A stretch of DNA of 64,000 nt from the NCBI RefSeq assembly GCF_004210375.1, contig NC_134825.1, positions 2,976,001 to 3,040,000 on the forward strand. The letters run 5' to 3'. Position numbers and translations under genes: made by a program. The notes beneath the pieces are model-generated. The model was not told where the DNA came from and did not search any database. It saw only the letters and a program-made list of their open reading frames with translations. Origin of the DNA: Tachypleus tridentatus. Its lineage: Eukaryota > Arthropoda > Merostomata > Xiphosura > Limulidae. Below, piece after piece: positions 11,184 through 23,640 of this stretch (position 1 is its first letter; every line of letters begins with the position of its first letter).

Positions 11184-12400
11184 CTGAAAACAATTTAAAT
11201 ATGGGTAATTAAATACACAAACTGTGCTAAACGCATTACAAATCCACTGCATTGTCAAACATATTTGATAATATATCAAAGAAGCTTCAAAATTAAAAAT
11301 TTTCATCAAATGGGATTTCAAAATGTGGCTTTCATTTTAATAAATAGCATACAAAATATTTAAACAAGCTCACTTACTTTCAAGAGTGAAGAAAGTGACA
11401 TAGAAATTATTTAAAGTTCATTCACTTTCAGATGTGAAAACAAATTTACTGAAGCTTTCTATACACAAACCATCTGTTATTAATATTTTGTGTATTACCT
11501 TTTGGATCCAAGTTAAACATGTACTCGAGTATTTCACTCTATAAAAAGAAGACAAACAGACAAGTAAACTAGTCTGACCTATGTACGAAAGATATCATCG
11601 TTCATTAGTATAAAATGATTACAAATAATGGTCAGTCCACAAAGTAACTGAATAATTTGCAAATGGCTGAAATCAACAGATTGAAGCTACCAGTGGCTTC
11701 ATGAGAGAGGAAGTCTTGGTGATGACAAGGAACCCACTTAAAATAAAAATGTGTCTCAAGATGGATGGTATTGGCATTAAAACTTTTATTAAAATAAGAA
11801 GGTCAAAACGATGTTCTCTACTTTATTTTAATAAAAGTTTTAATATCCATACCAGTCATCTTTAGATACAGGAAGTCTTGATAACTTAAAATTAATTTAA
11901 ATGGTGCATTACATGACAAGTATAATATTGTATCAATAATAACCTTTATATATAAATAGTCATCCCTACCTGTCGCCCAGGTATTATCTGAAGACAGCTG
12001 ATGTTTAGCTACTTTTATACATGTCAAATGGTCATATTTTCTGTGAAAAAAATGACTTTACAGTGACTGACACAAGAAATGTTTGTGAAGCCTAACTCAC
12101 CTCTCATATCCCAAAATATTATAGAATGAAGAAAAAACATTTATATCTATTTCCTAATTTATTCTTATGGTTACTAGGACAACCAAATTGACCAAGCCCA
12201 TATAAATATACAATAGTGAAAATAACAAATATAATTTTTTTTTCTAAAAAACAACAACAAAATCAATATTATAAAGATTTTCCATGTGAAATTTGAAAAG
12301 TTTAGGATGAATAAAAGTATTTTTCATTTTAAGATCAAAATGACTTTTCATGTTGAATAGTCAACATTTAAAAAGTAAAAAGGCACAAGAAAAATAATAC
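11184..12400. other. Upstream intron or flank with a Penelope-type terminal fragment
   Basis: Mostly featureless AT-rich DNA upstream of the presumed first PNPLA8 coding exon. Only the fragment at 11.70-11.87 kb is recognised. Confidence 0.45.
11700..11872. repeat. Rearranged Penelope-type pseudo-LTR fragment with hairpin
   Basis: The fragment shares the order 'gaacccactt', aaataaaaatgt, ggtattggcattaaaac and gaaggtcaaaacgatgttct with the Penelope-like terminal repeats at 21.45 and 24.18 kb. An inverted repeat, aaaacttttattaaaataa against ttattttaataaaagtttt, flanks 'gaaggtcaaaacgatgttct' and would fold into a strong hairpin. Confidence 0.55.
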
Positions 12401-14845
12401 TTAGCACGTTGACCACCGTGCGACCCACTGGTGGGTTACACCTAAATTTTACTGATGTGCCACATGACCTGCTCACAGGCCACACTACCAATTAATTTCA
12501 ACTGTAATTTTCTCCTTGGCATGAAGTGTAAAGTCTTCCCAATGTCATATGGCACATCAAGAATGTCTCATCTTTTACCACTTATAATTTTCCCATCATG
12601 TCTTTTGAAAGGAGGAAAATGAAGAATAACGAATGTGAAGGTTTATTTTTTCTATTAAAAACTCCGGAAGGGCATTGAAATAAAATAAATTTATAGCATA
12701 GTAAATAAAAATCAGTTTTTCCATGAAAAAGACAAAAATTATAGAAAAAGTAAGCATTTCTATATGACAAATGTGAAAAAATTTAAATTTTACATAGAAA
12801 AAAAATTATTTCTTATGCAAACAAAAAAAAATGCAACTTTTGATCAGAATATAATTTTCATGCTTTTTCACAAAACATTAAGTAAAAAGCAGAACTTTCT
12901 TCACAGGTATTCACTTTCTCACATTTTTCACTGGCTTCACCAACACTCTTTATCAATTCTGCATAGCATTCCCCACATTTCTTACATATTCTTCTATTTC
13001 AATTGTCCTTAGTTTCATATTTGTTTATTGGAAGAATACTTGTGTTCAGGAACTTGTTCTTGATATAAGGCTTCAATGATACATTATCTGAATTCAACAG
13101 TTTGTTCACCCTTTTTTTGAACTTCTTTATAGATTATAAATGCATTTACAACAGAAGTGTTTGGAAAAAACTCAAATGCAACTTTATTGAACCAGAGACA
13201 AGAAGTAGCTTTCCATTTGATCAAAACATCTATACCCTGCTTTGCAGAACTATAAACAATAATCATAAACATCTATACCCTGCTTTGCAGAATTATAAAC
13301 AATAATCATAAACATCTATACCCTGCTTTGCAGAATTATAAACAATAATCATAAACATCTATACCCTGCTTTGCAGAATTATAAACAATAATCATAAACA
13401 TCTATACCCTACTTTGCAGAATTATAAACAATAATCATTTCTGGCTTCACTATTTCTTCATTGTTACAGTTTTCCTTTCCAGTACTTATTATCTTCAAGT
13501 CATGTTTCGTTGAAAGCATAAGGATTTCACGTTTGTCTTTCCATTTTGCTACAACTATTCAAATTTCACCTTCTTTCAGCTTTGTTGTTATTCTAACTTT
13601 TGGGTTACCCGTTTGATTTTTGCAAAGAGTTCCAAGAAGTTGTGTTTGCTATTCAAGTAACACCTTTGCCAGAGAGACAGAAGTGTAATAATTATTTGTA
13701 TCAATAGTTCTTCCTTTCTTCATTTACTGTTCTGCAAGATCTATTACTACTTGAGTGCTATGCATTAACTCCCCAGTTTGTCTACCTCACTGTCCAGAAT
13801 CTCCTTTCCCAGTGTAAACAGAGCTAGTATACATGTAGCCACTTGGATCACGTAACTTGTATATCTTCACACAATACTTATTCACTTTACTTGGATTATA
13901 CTGTCTGAACATGAGGCACCTGCACCAGGGAACCATAGATTCATCAACTGCCAATATTTGTTTCAAGCAATGCAACCAAATTTCTAGCTTCAGACAATTG
14001 ATCACTACAGGCAGCCAATTCGTCACTAAATGTCACTCAATAAGTACCTATCGTCACTCAATAGCAGCTGAAATTTATTTTCTCCTATTATTTTTGGAAC
14101 AAAACTATTTTTCTAGAATTTGTCTTTAGTCCCCTAAAGTAAAATATTTGGATATTGTACACATAAACATTACTATAGACATAAATTTCTTGATTTCTGT
14201 AACATCAATGTTCTACCACTCTTTCACATGAGATCATTGATGTACTTGGTTGTTCAGAAGCCATTTTTCACCATTGGCACTTGTGTGATAAACATGTAAA
14301 TCAAATACAACTTCATCAGACTGATTTCATCTATTGGCCTGAAGGACTTTTGTTGAATGGCATTTATTCTTGGTATACTTGGGCATCATTACTTTCGTTG
14401 TCAGTATTGGCACTTTGGTTAGGAGATTCCAGTTGACTATATGCATCTGATATAACTGAGAGCTAACTATGATCATCTGACAGTGGATTTATTAGTCAAA
14501 ATTAGATAGCACATAACTATCTATATCAGAAAAACAACTAAATGGCTCATCGCTAACTGAACCTTGTTGTGATGATAACCCATTAAATGATTTAGCTGTA
14601 AATCAGATTTTTCATGTATTCATTTAGAATTCAATTTTCACATATTCAATTAGACATTGCAATCTAATAAGAAAGGAACAGTGAGTTAGTGAAACTGCTA
14701 TAGAAAATATATGATGAATTTCAGCATGACCTAACAGCAGGTCACATGGCACACAGGAAATACTATATTATTACTGTGCAGCATGACCTCCCAGCTTCAT
14801 GATGCTGATCGGCCTGTGGGATTCAGTTCATAGTGAAAGAGTTAA
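12401..14845 (-). mobile_element. piggyBac-family transposon relic
   Basis: A decayed piggyBac element with transposase on the minus strand. The clearest part is 13787-14026: 'LAVDESMVPWCRCLMFRQYN' then PSKVNKYCVKIYKL and VYTGK, matching the conserved block around the second catalytic Asp of piggyBac transposases. At 13084-13200 a C-terminal piece reads VVNAFIIYKE. At 12900-13000 a cysteine-rich tail (CGECYAE, EKCEK) is visible in another frame. The ends start TTAG at 12401 and finish TTAA at 14845. The reverse complement of the right end, TTAACTCTTTCACTATGAAC, resembles the left end TTAGCACGTTGACCACCG, and both ends carry an inverted subterminal gtgcca..tgacctgct block. Frameshifts, stops and an internal minisatellite show it is dead. 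Confidence 0.75.
13224..13438. repeat. 43-bp minisatellite born inside piggyBac transposase sequence
   Basis: The word 'aaacatctataccct' starts at 13224, 13267, 13310, 13353 and 13396, an exact 43-bp period with five nearly identical copies. The first copy is continuous with transposase-derived sequence (minus-strand reading around VVNAFIIYK), so the expansion postdates the piggyBac insertion. The 43-bp unit breaks the frame. Confidence 0.9.
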
Positions 14846-15133
14846 AAGACATTAAGGTTTACTTAAAGAAGTGTTTTCTGTTGTTTTTTTGTGCAGATTG
14901 CCTCTCTACTGGTAAATGTTTATGTCATCATATATTCATGCTGATCCTTTCTCCATTTTTTTTTACCTGCTCTCCCATTCCAATTCTGATCAGATTACTT
15001 GTCAGGTTGGCACACTACAGTGTTACATAGCACATACTGCCTCCTGCTTGTCAGGTTGGCACAGTGTTACGTAGCACACTGACAGTCTGCTTTTCAAAAC
15101 AGGTAATCATGCTCTCCACTATGATGTTCATCA

Positions 15134-15577
15134 TGACTCCCTCCACATTTACTCTCTAAGTAAAAGCACAGAAGCCCTTACCACTCACTGGGGTGATGGA
15201 TCAAGAAGACTTCCTCCACATTTTCTCTCTACGTAAAAGAACAGAAGCCCTTACCACTCACTGGGGTGATGGATCAAGGAGACTCCCTCCACATTTTCTC
15301 TCTAAGTAAAAGAACAGAAGCCCTTACCACTCACTGAGGTGATGGATCAAGGAGACTTCCTCCACTTTTACTCTCTAAGTAAAAGAACAGAAGCCCTTAC
15401 CACTCACTGAGGTGATGGATCAAGGAGACTTCCTCCACATTTTCTCTCTAAGTAAAAGCACAGAAGCTCTTACCACTCACTGGGGTGATGGATCAAGGAG
15501 ACTTCCTCCACAGTTTCTCTCTAAGTAAAAGCACAGAAGCCCTTACCACTCACTGGGGTGATGGATCAAGGAGACTC
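15134..15577. repeat. 73-bp minisatellite, six units
   Basis: 'ccactcactg' recurs at 15181, 15254, 15327, 15400, 15473 and 15546, an exact 73-bp spacing. Units contain 'cttcctccacattttctctc', taagtaaaag and 'gtgatggatcaaggaga', with few substitutions. Confidence 0.92.
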
Positions 15578-17795
15578 CAGAGTGTTATGTACAAATGTAC
15601 CTCACAACCACACATTTAAACATTCAGTGAAACTGGGACAAAACTGGATTCTCTCCATCCCTGTTGATTCCCAGATGAACAAATTGTCAGTTGGAGAAGG
15701 ACCAGTCTTCACAGGACCCTCCTGATGGTGGGTTCAAGATGACATCTCCCTGTTCCCATGACTGAGTGCAGTAGGTTCTCCTATCTCATTAATTCCACTT
15801 GTAGATGTTTCCTTCTTGCTCTTACAGATTAGTCTGGGGAACTTTATCTGCCTCATAATACTAGCAATAAAACATATGTACAATGTTCCTACCGTTGAGT
15901 AAATGTCCCACAGCCTCCTCATAATTCAGGTGCAGAATGCATCTTCCTTGTATTTATGGTTGAGTTAAAACTTATACTCTTAATACTTGTTATACATATG
16001 TTATTACAGTTGAATTGAGGCAATTACATGACTCTGTACTGTCAGGTTTGTTGTACTTGGGCAAAACCACTGTAGGAGGACAGGTACTTAGCCAAGGCTA
16101 TTTGTTTTTCTTCATCATTAAACTTCAGCAAACTTTCCCTTGACTTCCCCCATATGTGGGTATCAAGTTTGCTTTGGATATTTGTTTCATAAGGTGGCTC
16201 TTTACCTACAGATGTTTCCATTTTCCAGTCTGGTTTGTGCAATGGTAGATAACTAACTCATGCCATGTTTTACTACAGACTGCACTACTCATAATAATTT
16301 AAATTTGTGCACGTCTTTTTTATCTGCAAACATCAGATTCATTTTCCTCTTATGGGGCAAAGAGCATACCTGTTCCAGAAGTATTGTGGTGCCCTGTATT
16401 GTACTTCAAATTTTTCTCTGATCAAACCATTATTTTCAAAAGGTCATTTTCCACTTGTTTTCACTGCTAGATGTCTATATCACCCTTCCAATTAGTCAAT
16501 GTGGAAGTTTAGTTTTTTGTTTGAGAAGTAAGGCCATACTAGAAGTTAACATTTCCAACAGACCTCTTTTTACATACCTTCCACCCTTCCTACAAACTGC
16601 TGGTATTATTCATTTTAGATTTTACCATTTCTAAAAGTGAAAACTGAGCACAAACATCAGAGAAAGTTAGATGTGCCATTACAAGTAATATAACACAATC
16701 AGTGAAGGGTGGCCACAGGTTATACACATATTCAACAGTGGCACAATATATGTGAAGTATATAGATTGATACGCTGAGTGTTAAAAGTTTTACCAATGTT
16801 TATGTGGCAGAAAAAAGATCACGATAGCCTTGTAAGAAAGAGGAGGTACATACATATTTGAAATAGATTTTCAGTATAAGAAAATAACTTTACTCAAACA
16901 ACAAATTCTCATTCTGACTCAACCAAAAGTTGTTCTAGGTAACACCATGGAAACAAAATAGATGTTTCTAATTTGAGTAAATAATGTCTACAGCCTTGCT
17001 TCCTTTCTTTTCATACTTCCTATTTACAGGTTTTTATATTACAAATTCTTTAAATTTTGTCATCAATTTTTATACATACAGATTTCTCATGTCTCTTTGT
17101 GACAGTTATTTTCTATGATAGTAATTATTATTCATTTTCTACACAGATTTCTCACATTGCTATGGTAGTAATTATCATTACCTTAATATTGATGAGGTAC
17201 TATATATTCAAATTTGTATAAAGGCAATTGTTAACCAACAGAATTTCTCATTAAAAAATTTTACAAAAGACCTGTTATATGGTTAATCAATATAAATAAT
17301 TAAAAATTAAATTCCCTAGAATTATCCACTTATTTAAAAAATAGCAACTGATTTCCTAACTTAAAATGTTATTAAACATTTGACTGCAAGCTTGGTTCTT
17401 ATAGTAACTAGCTTCATATAGTAGACAACTTCAACAACTATCCGGGCTTCACACTGGTGTCAGTACTTCACTTCTAGATAACTAATCCCGATACCCCTTA
17501 AACTAGATATTTACACCCTTATAGTAAGTCCCCAAACTCCTGAATTTTACATAAGATGATTGTTCATAAAATCCAATTTTTTCACTAATGTCACCAGTTG
17601 AGAGTAAAAAGATACAAGCTCATGGTGTACATAACACCAGCATTGTGTTTTATCAATTAAAACCTAAGGGGTAGTCCTATTTTTATAATAACAATTTGTT
17701 TTACAATCAGTTCTGTAGTACATATATAAAAGAAAGAATTACCTTACAGTAGAAATTTACTTTTTATCAAAGTAGAAAAATGTTTGCAATTTCCA
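15578..17795. other. Unassigned DNA with a dispersed repeat and an orphan open frame
   Basis: No gene is recognised. A minus-strand open stretch at 16042-16242 (66 codons, containing SRESLLKFNDEEKQIALAKY) has protein-like composition and might be a retroelement gag remnant or an exon. I cannot assign it. The segment 16340-16620 is similar to 63440-63660 (shared 'ggcaaagagcata', ttccagaagta, agttaacattt, cacccttcct), so it is part of a dispersed repeat, possibly from a DIRS-type element. Confidence 0.35.
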
Positions 17796-17799
17796 TATA

Positions 17800-18598
17800 T
17801 TTTTCTCTGACCATGACAACTGTAGATCACAAAGTTATCAATTTTTCTCTGACCATGACAACTGTAGATTGCAAAGTTCTCTATTTTTCTCTGACCATGA
17901 CAACTGTAGATTGCAAAGTTCTCTATTTTTCTCTGACCATGACAACTGTAGATTGCAAAGTTCTCTATTTTTCTCTGACCATGACAACTGTAGATTGCAA
18001 AGTTCTCTATTTTTCTCTGACCATGACAACTGTAGATCGCAAAGTTCTCATTTTTTCTCTGACCATGACAACTGTAGATCACAAAGTTCTCTATTTTTCT
18101 CTGACCATGACAACTGTAAATCACAAAGTTCTCTATTTTTCTCTGACCATGACAACTGTAGATCACAAAGTTATCAATTTTTCTCTGACCATGACAACTG
18201 TAGATTGCAAAGTTCTCTATTTTTCTCTGACCATGACAACTGTAGATTGCAAAGTTCTCTATTTTTCTCTGACCATGACAACTGTAGATTGCAAAGTTCT
18301 CTATTTTTCTCTGACCATGACAACTGTAGATTGCAAAGTTCTCTATTTTTCTCTGACCATGACAACTGTAGATCGCAAAGTTCTCATTTTTTCTCTGACC
18401 ATGACAACTGTAGATCACAAAGTTCTCTATTTTTCTCTGACCATGACAACTGTAAATCACAAAGTTCTCTATTTTTCTCTGACCATGACAACTGTAGATC
18501 ACAAAGTTATCAATTTTTCTCTGACCATGACAACTGTAGATTGCAAAGTTCTCTATTTTTCTCTGACCATGACAACTGCAAATCGCAAAGTTCTCATT
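17800..18598. repeat. 42-bp minisatellite, 19 units, with 336-bp higher-order repeat
   Basis: Nineteen units of exactly 42 bp have the core 'ttttctctgaccatgacaac' then tgtaga, with a variable tail. Because 42 is a multiple of three and units lack stops in several frames, both strands show long open frames (302 codons on plus, 252 on minus). Variant units occur in the order H, C, C, C, C, R, H, N (named by the residue differing in the plus frame). This eight-unit block is repeated, then a third copy begins. Identical minus-strand frames at 17838-18029 and 18174-18365 are offset by 336 bp, confirming the 8 x 42 period. I regard the open frames as non-coding. Confidence 0.95.
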
Positions 18599-20042
18599 TT
18601 ACATGCAGCTGCTGTGTTTCATTCAGGAGTTTGGATATTAGCACAGCAGCCAAGCAAAGAATTTAAAGAAGTGACAATATTATGTTAATGACACAAACAG
18701 AATATAATCACATCAAAGATAGTTACACAAAATCATAAGTTTAACAATAGTAGTACTAAGAGTAGGCTAATAGACAAAACCGTGCAAAGTTTAAATCAAC
18801 AATATGAAATGTATGTGGATACAAGTTTTGACATATCTTTTTCAGTCATAAGTTTGTTTGTGAGTTAAGGCATATAACACTGGAAAAGATTTCATCCTAA
18901 AGTGACTTTAACATGGGGTGTACTTGGACAACTTTGGATTCACAAACCTTTCACAAGTTAAGCATTTTTGCTCATGATTTCTTATTCAGAAATACAGAAT
19001 TATTTGTAACATCACTGTCATGCTTTTTGAATCTCAATTCTTCCCATTTTACCAACATAAACATAACTTTCCGGACTACAGACACTATGTTCTTTGTACC
19101 GAGGACTTGTTTAAGGTTTTCAATATTTATCAATAACTTTGAAGTTATTTATCTCTTAAACTACACCAGCAAAATTACAGTTTGCACTAACAATTTTATA
19201 TTTATTTTCACACATAAATGATGACATTTGTTGATTACTTTCCTAAATAATGTCTTTGTCTTTTGAAAGACATGTTTGATAAAGTTTATAGGGCACTTTA
19301 TCCACTAAACAAATGTCCTTTCTCTAACAAAGTTCATGTGACATTTTTATATGCTCTTAAAAGTACTAAGTTTCAACTGTTTTATTATGGCTTGATAAAC
19401 CAAGAATGTTTCTTAGTTTGTTAATTTTCTATAGGTAGACAGAGGAGGTCCTGCTCTAATTATAAGAATGTCTGAAAAAAATGAGTTATTTGTTATCCCA
19501 AAGTTAACAGTACTGTGACACTTCTTAATCTTGCCTTCATTAATTTGAATTCAAAGCTAAAAATTACACCCAAAAAAAGCCTACACAAGCTTTAGCATAG
19601 TTTAGACTAACGAAACAATATGCATGTGAAATTTACTGATTTAACACTCAAAACTGTTTTTTACACAGAATTAGTGTCATAACAGTAACAATTTCAAACT
19701 ATCACTTGACACCATACCCACAGTTTGCAAACTTAAAACCTCACTTACTACTTAAAAAGTACTTTTTAGCTATAGTTAGTAGTATTATATATTAATAATA
19801 ATATTATCACAGACCTACTGTTATTGTTACTCCTAACAGTACTGCAACTATTTCTTAGTACTAGTAGTAGTAGTATTACTGCAATGATATTCAATTAGTG
19901 TAACATTATCCTAAGAATAAAACTGCTGAAAAACAGTTAAATAATTAGCTCAAAACAAATAAAACGTAAATATTACATACACGCTAGTTCAATTTTCCAG
20001 CACAAGTTTTAAACTGAAGTTTCGAAGGTTGTTACCACTTAC
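18599..20042. other. No recognised feature
   Basis: AT-rich DNA between the 42-bp array and the candidate promoter patch. A 102-codon plus-strand open frame at 18913-19221 has no recognisable domain. I see no convincing gene or transposon here. Confidence 0.5.
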
Positions 20043-20310
20043 AGGATTAATTTGTAGCACTCTAAATCCGTAAATGAAATCTATATATGTTGCAAAAAAA
20101 CAATCTTAAAACTTATCACTTGTGAAATCAAGTTGTCAATATATCCACTTCAAGAAAGAAATTCACACCTATAACAACAGCAGTAATAAATAATTACATT
20201 AACAAAAATAACTGCTTTGCAGCATGATTTGTACAGTATAAACAAACGTCATAATCGCACGATAGTCACGTGACACCGTCACAACTTTTCAAAGGCCAAT
20301 AGAAAATGTA
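20043..20310 (-). promoter_or_regulatory. Candidate PNPLA8 promoter and untranslated first exon
   Basis: A patch with about five CpGs in 60 bp stands out from the AT-rich background. It contains the palindromic E-box GTCACGTGAC at 20265-20274, identical to the CLEAR-type bHLH-zip site, and CCAAT at 20296-20300. On the minus strand it is followed by a good splice donor, CCT|GTAAGTGG, at 20043/20042. The first coding exon of PNPLA8 (11183) begins right after a splice acceptor, so an upstream untranslated exon must exist, and this is the best candidate seen. Transcription from here is inferred and no start-site signal was verified. Confidence 0.35.
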
Positions 20311-21180
20311 TTCTTCTTTTTTCTGGCTTAATCGAAAAAACAGAAAAAATAACATCAGTACAAAAGATCATGTTTTGTATTCCTCACCTACATTAAGGAA
20401 AATAAAATAAAAATTAATTTATCCCTCTATTTAATAAAAGTAACAAGATAGTTATATGCTTCACAGCTCGTGAATGCAGATACAGCACAATGAAAAACAG
20501 AGTTGTTTGCAATTATATTCTTTGTGATACAATACCATTACTTGTAAGTTAGGAATTTCACATTCAAATGGACCATGCTTCATTGAAGTAACTGGTAAGT
20601 TTTAATATCCAATGAAGTGACAGCATATGAGGGATAATGACATTCCAGAAAATATCGCAGTTCAATGCTCAGGTCCACAGAAAGGAATTGCAGATGCTTA
20701 TCTCATTAAAATTGTTAGATTGCATCAGGTTATTGAATGTCCTAATGCTGGACTTAGTGTAACATTTAAAGCCACAGCCATTTTCTCTAAGACAAAAAGT
20801 CAAACTATGAATTATAGAACTCGACGTATATACGAATATCAAAGTTAAGACTCTAGGAATCTCAAAATGAACAACTGAAGGATCTTGACTTGTTGTGATT
20901 GCTTTTGCTGTACAGCAAGGTGAAACTGACCTGTATTAACATAGGAATATAGTACAAATGTATATAACTTTTATACGATGTGTGATGAACTACAAGTGCA
21001 AAAAAGTGTGCTACACCATCACTATAAACCGCGAAGACATAATTCTTTAACTGTTTTGATGCTAGTGATCGAAAAGATTCTACTGTTAAAACTTATCCAA
21101 ACATTCCATAAAATACCAAGCCGAAAGTGATACTTGTGTTAACATTCAGTATTGGTTTTTCTGATGGCATTTGAATCAAA
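20311..21180. other. No recognised feature
   Basis: A 73-codon plus-strand open frame at 20627-20848 is present but matches no family I know. The right end grades into degraded retroelement sequence. Confidence 0.45.
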
Positions 21181-21209
21181 ATATTCATTATTTTTATGAG
21201 CATTGTAAG

Positions 21210-21440
21210 AAAGAACAACCCAAAAGAAGTAAATTTCAGCAAAAATTTGTGGGTCCTTTCTGTGATGGACAACTCTTAATATCACTGGTCCACTTCTAGG
21301 GACAGTAAGAGAACATGAGGATATACTAATTGCAAATGACTATTTGAGAAAGAAAGGCAAAACGTTTTGTTAGTTAATATACTAGCAGAAACAATTGCTA
21401 GCATAATAACTGTTAGCCATGAACTGGATAGCACAATTCA
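21210..21440 (+). pseudogene. Gypsy-like integrase fragment
   Basis: One plus-strand frame reads TLNITGPLLGTVREHEDIL, then IANDYLRKK, then a stop. This fits the integrase catalytic-core pattern of Ty3/gypsy elements ('DIxGPLP...YILVxxDYFxKW'), with the expected Asp changed to Asn in both places. Short remnants in shifted frames follow (LAETIAS). No LTRs or RT were found around it. Family assignment is tentative. Confidence 0.4.
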
Positions 21441-21449
21441 TAACATACC

Positions 21450-23640
21450 ATTTTAAGGCAACATGGGCCTCAGAACGGCTAGTATGAGTATTAACACTTA
21501 TATTGATAAGGAGAGGACAACGTTTCAATCTTCCTAAATCATCTTCAGGTTAAGCTTGGTTTGGTTTGTTTTAAATTTCACGCAAAGCTACTCAAGGGCT
21601 ATCTGCGCTAGTCGTACCTAATTTAGCAGTGTAAGACTAGAAGGATGGCAGCTAGTCATCACCACGCACCGCCAACTAGCTGTCTATTCTTTTACCAACG
21701 AATAGTGGGATTGACCGTCATATTATAACGCCCCACGGCTGAAAGGGCGAACATGTTTGGTGTGACGGGAATTCGAACCCGCAATCTTCAGATCACGAGT
21801 GGAGTGCCTTAACTACCTGGCCATGCCGGGCCATTCAGGTTAAAAAACAAAGAGTTTGAATGTGACCGTTGACGGACACATGTCTTAGGGTAGAATGTAT
21901 AAACGGGTACGGGATGGTAGGGGACGTTGCAGGTGGATGTTATGTTATTAATTAGTATAAGTATAAAGGTGTTCCTTTATATTGGTTTGATTTTGGTTTC
22001 AGTTACTGTATAAGTAGGGCTTCTTTGATTTTGCGTTTGTTATATTTGTTTCCATACTTAATATCTGGGTATTTTCTGTGGTTATGTCGTGTTTCTTTGA
22101 TTTGCAGTGTTCAAAAACGTGTGAAGGTAGAACTGAAAACATCTATTTCCTTGAAATACCTCAAAACAGTATCTTAAACAACTTTTTAAAAGAATTTTTA
22201 CACAAAACTATCAACATAATTAATTTCACAGAAAAGAAATCTAAAAAATAACCTCACACAAAAAGATATTAATTCTATAAACAACTCAAAAGAAGACAAC
22301 AGCATCAAAATTCTAAAAGCAGATAAAGGCAATGCTGTTGTTATAATCAACACAAATGAATACATTCAAAAAATGAACATCTTTTCAGATGCAAACAAAT
22401 TTAAACTGCTAAATAGAAATCCAACAAAAACACATGAAACTCAGTTAAACAAAATACTACTACAAATTAAAAAAACTAACACAATCTCAGAAAACATTTA
22501 TTCTTACCTACAAACTACCGATCCACACACAATACAACGATATGCCACCCCCTAACCTCACAAACCTGATTGTCCACTACGATCCAAATTGTCGACTTAC
22601 GAGTCATTTAACTACAACTTAGATAGATATATAGCGTGGGTATTTTCTAAGTATGTAACATCAGCCGGCTCGTTTTTCAAAGACTCTATCAACTTTAAAT
22701 ATATTCTTAATCAATTAAATCATAAAGACTTAATGGCCAGTTTTGATGTAATCTCCCTTTTCACAGAAGTCCCAACAACTGAAGCCTGCAAGATAGCTTT
22801 AGAACTTTATATCCAAGACCCCAACCCATTGATACACATTCCCAGCAATCAATTAGCAACCCTTATAGAATTCATCATCAAAACTAATTTTATGTTCAAT
22901 AACCAAAACCACCTACAAATAAATGGCCTAAGTATGGGTAATCCCGTGTTACCAGTTCTAGCCAACAATTTGACACAGACTGAATCACAAGCAATCAATT
23001 CAACCTTACACCCACCACTATATTGATACAGGAATGTTGATGATACAATTGCTGGATTTACATCTACAGAGTACACACTTAGTTTTTTCAACCACGTTGA
23101 ACTCGATACACCCCGACATTAAGCTCAACTCTGAACATGGAGAAAAATTAACTGAATAGCATTTTAACCTCAAAATCACTAGAACTGATACACAATTCAA
23201 AACAGAAATCCACACAAAAACCACCCATACTGGATTATACATTCCCTGGGACTTAGCACGTGAAACAAAACAAAAAGTCAACATACTAAGAAACCAAATA
23301 AACACAGTCACAAAACTATGTTCACCAGATAAAATTAACGATTAAATCAATAAAATAAAACAACACTTCATCAACATCAACAAATTTCCTTAAAAAACCG
23401 TAAAACAAATTATACACACACACCTAGATCAACAACAATAAACCCCAAGATACAACAAACTACAAAACCTTATACTGCTGCATACCATATGTTTCCGACA
23501 TCAGCGAAAAAAATAACCAACATTTGGAAATGACTTATAACCAAACACAACATTTCAGTAAACACCAAATGTATTCAAAAACCAGGTACAATACTAAAGT
23601 CCATACTATGGACTTTATAACATAACAGTGTTATGAAAGA
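21450..23640 (+). mobile_element. Penelope-like element relic A
   Basis: A decayed Penelope-like retroelement. The left part (21450-22125) is a terminal repeat in inverted orientation, split by a SINE. The RT is on the plus strand. An N-terminal piece at 22300-22555 reads IKILKADKGNAVVIINTNEY, and 22589-23026 reads ASFDVISLFTEVPTTEA then INGLSMGNPV. The catalytic box is damaged: 'YWYRYVDD' is replaced by a stop then YRNVDD near 23025-23045. The linker to the endonuclease continues to about 23630 and breaks off before the GIY-YIG core. Several frameshifts and stops make it inactive. It is closely related to element B at 39.9-41.9 kb. Confidence 0.8.
21554..21833 (-). mobile_element. tRNA-derived SINE, copy 1
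   Basis: A full-length SINE (280 bp) in minus orientation with a tRNA-like head at the right end. The minus-strand B box reads GGTTCGAATTC. The 3' tail contains GCGCAGATAGCCC then ttgagtagctttg. It is flanked by a perfect 10-bp target duplication, TTCAGGTTAA, at 21544-21553 and 21834-21843. It is inserted in the terminal repeat of Penelope-like relic A, so it is younger than that element. Confidence 0.93.

Noticed and set aside
11817..11872. Hairpin at 11.8 kb as a microRNA precursor
   Set aside because: Its sequence matches Penelope-type terminal repeats found elsewhere in the window, and the inverted repeat looks like a rearrangement of them.
18913..19221. A 102-codon plus-strand frame
   Set aside because: No recognisable domain, low complexity and no splice or promoter context.
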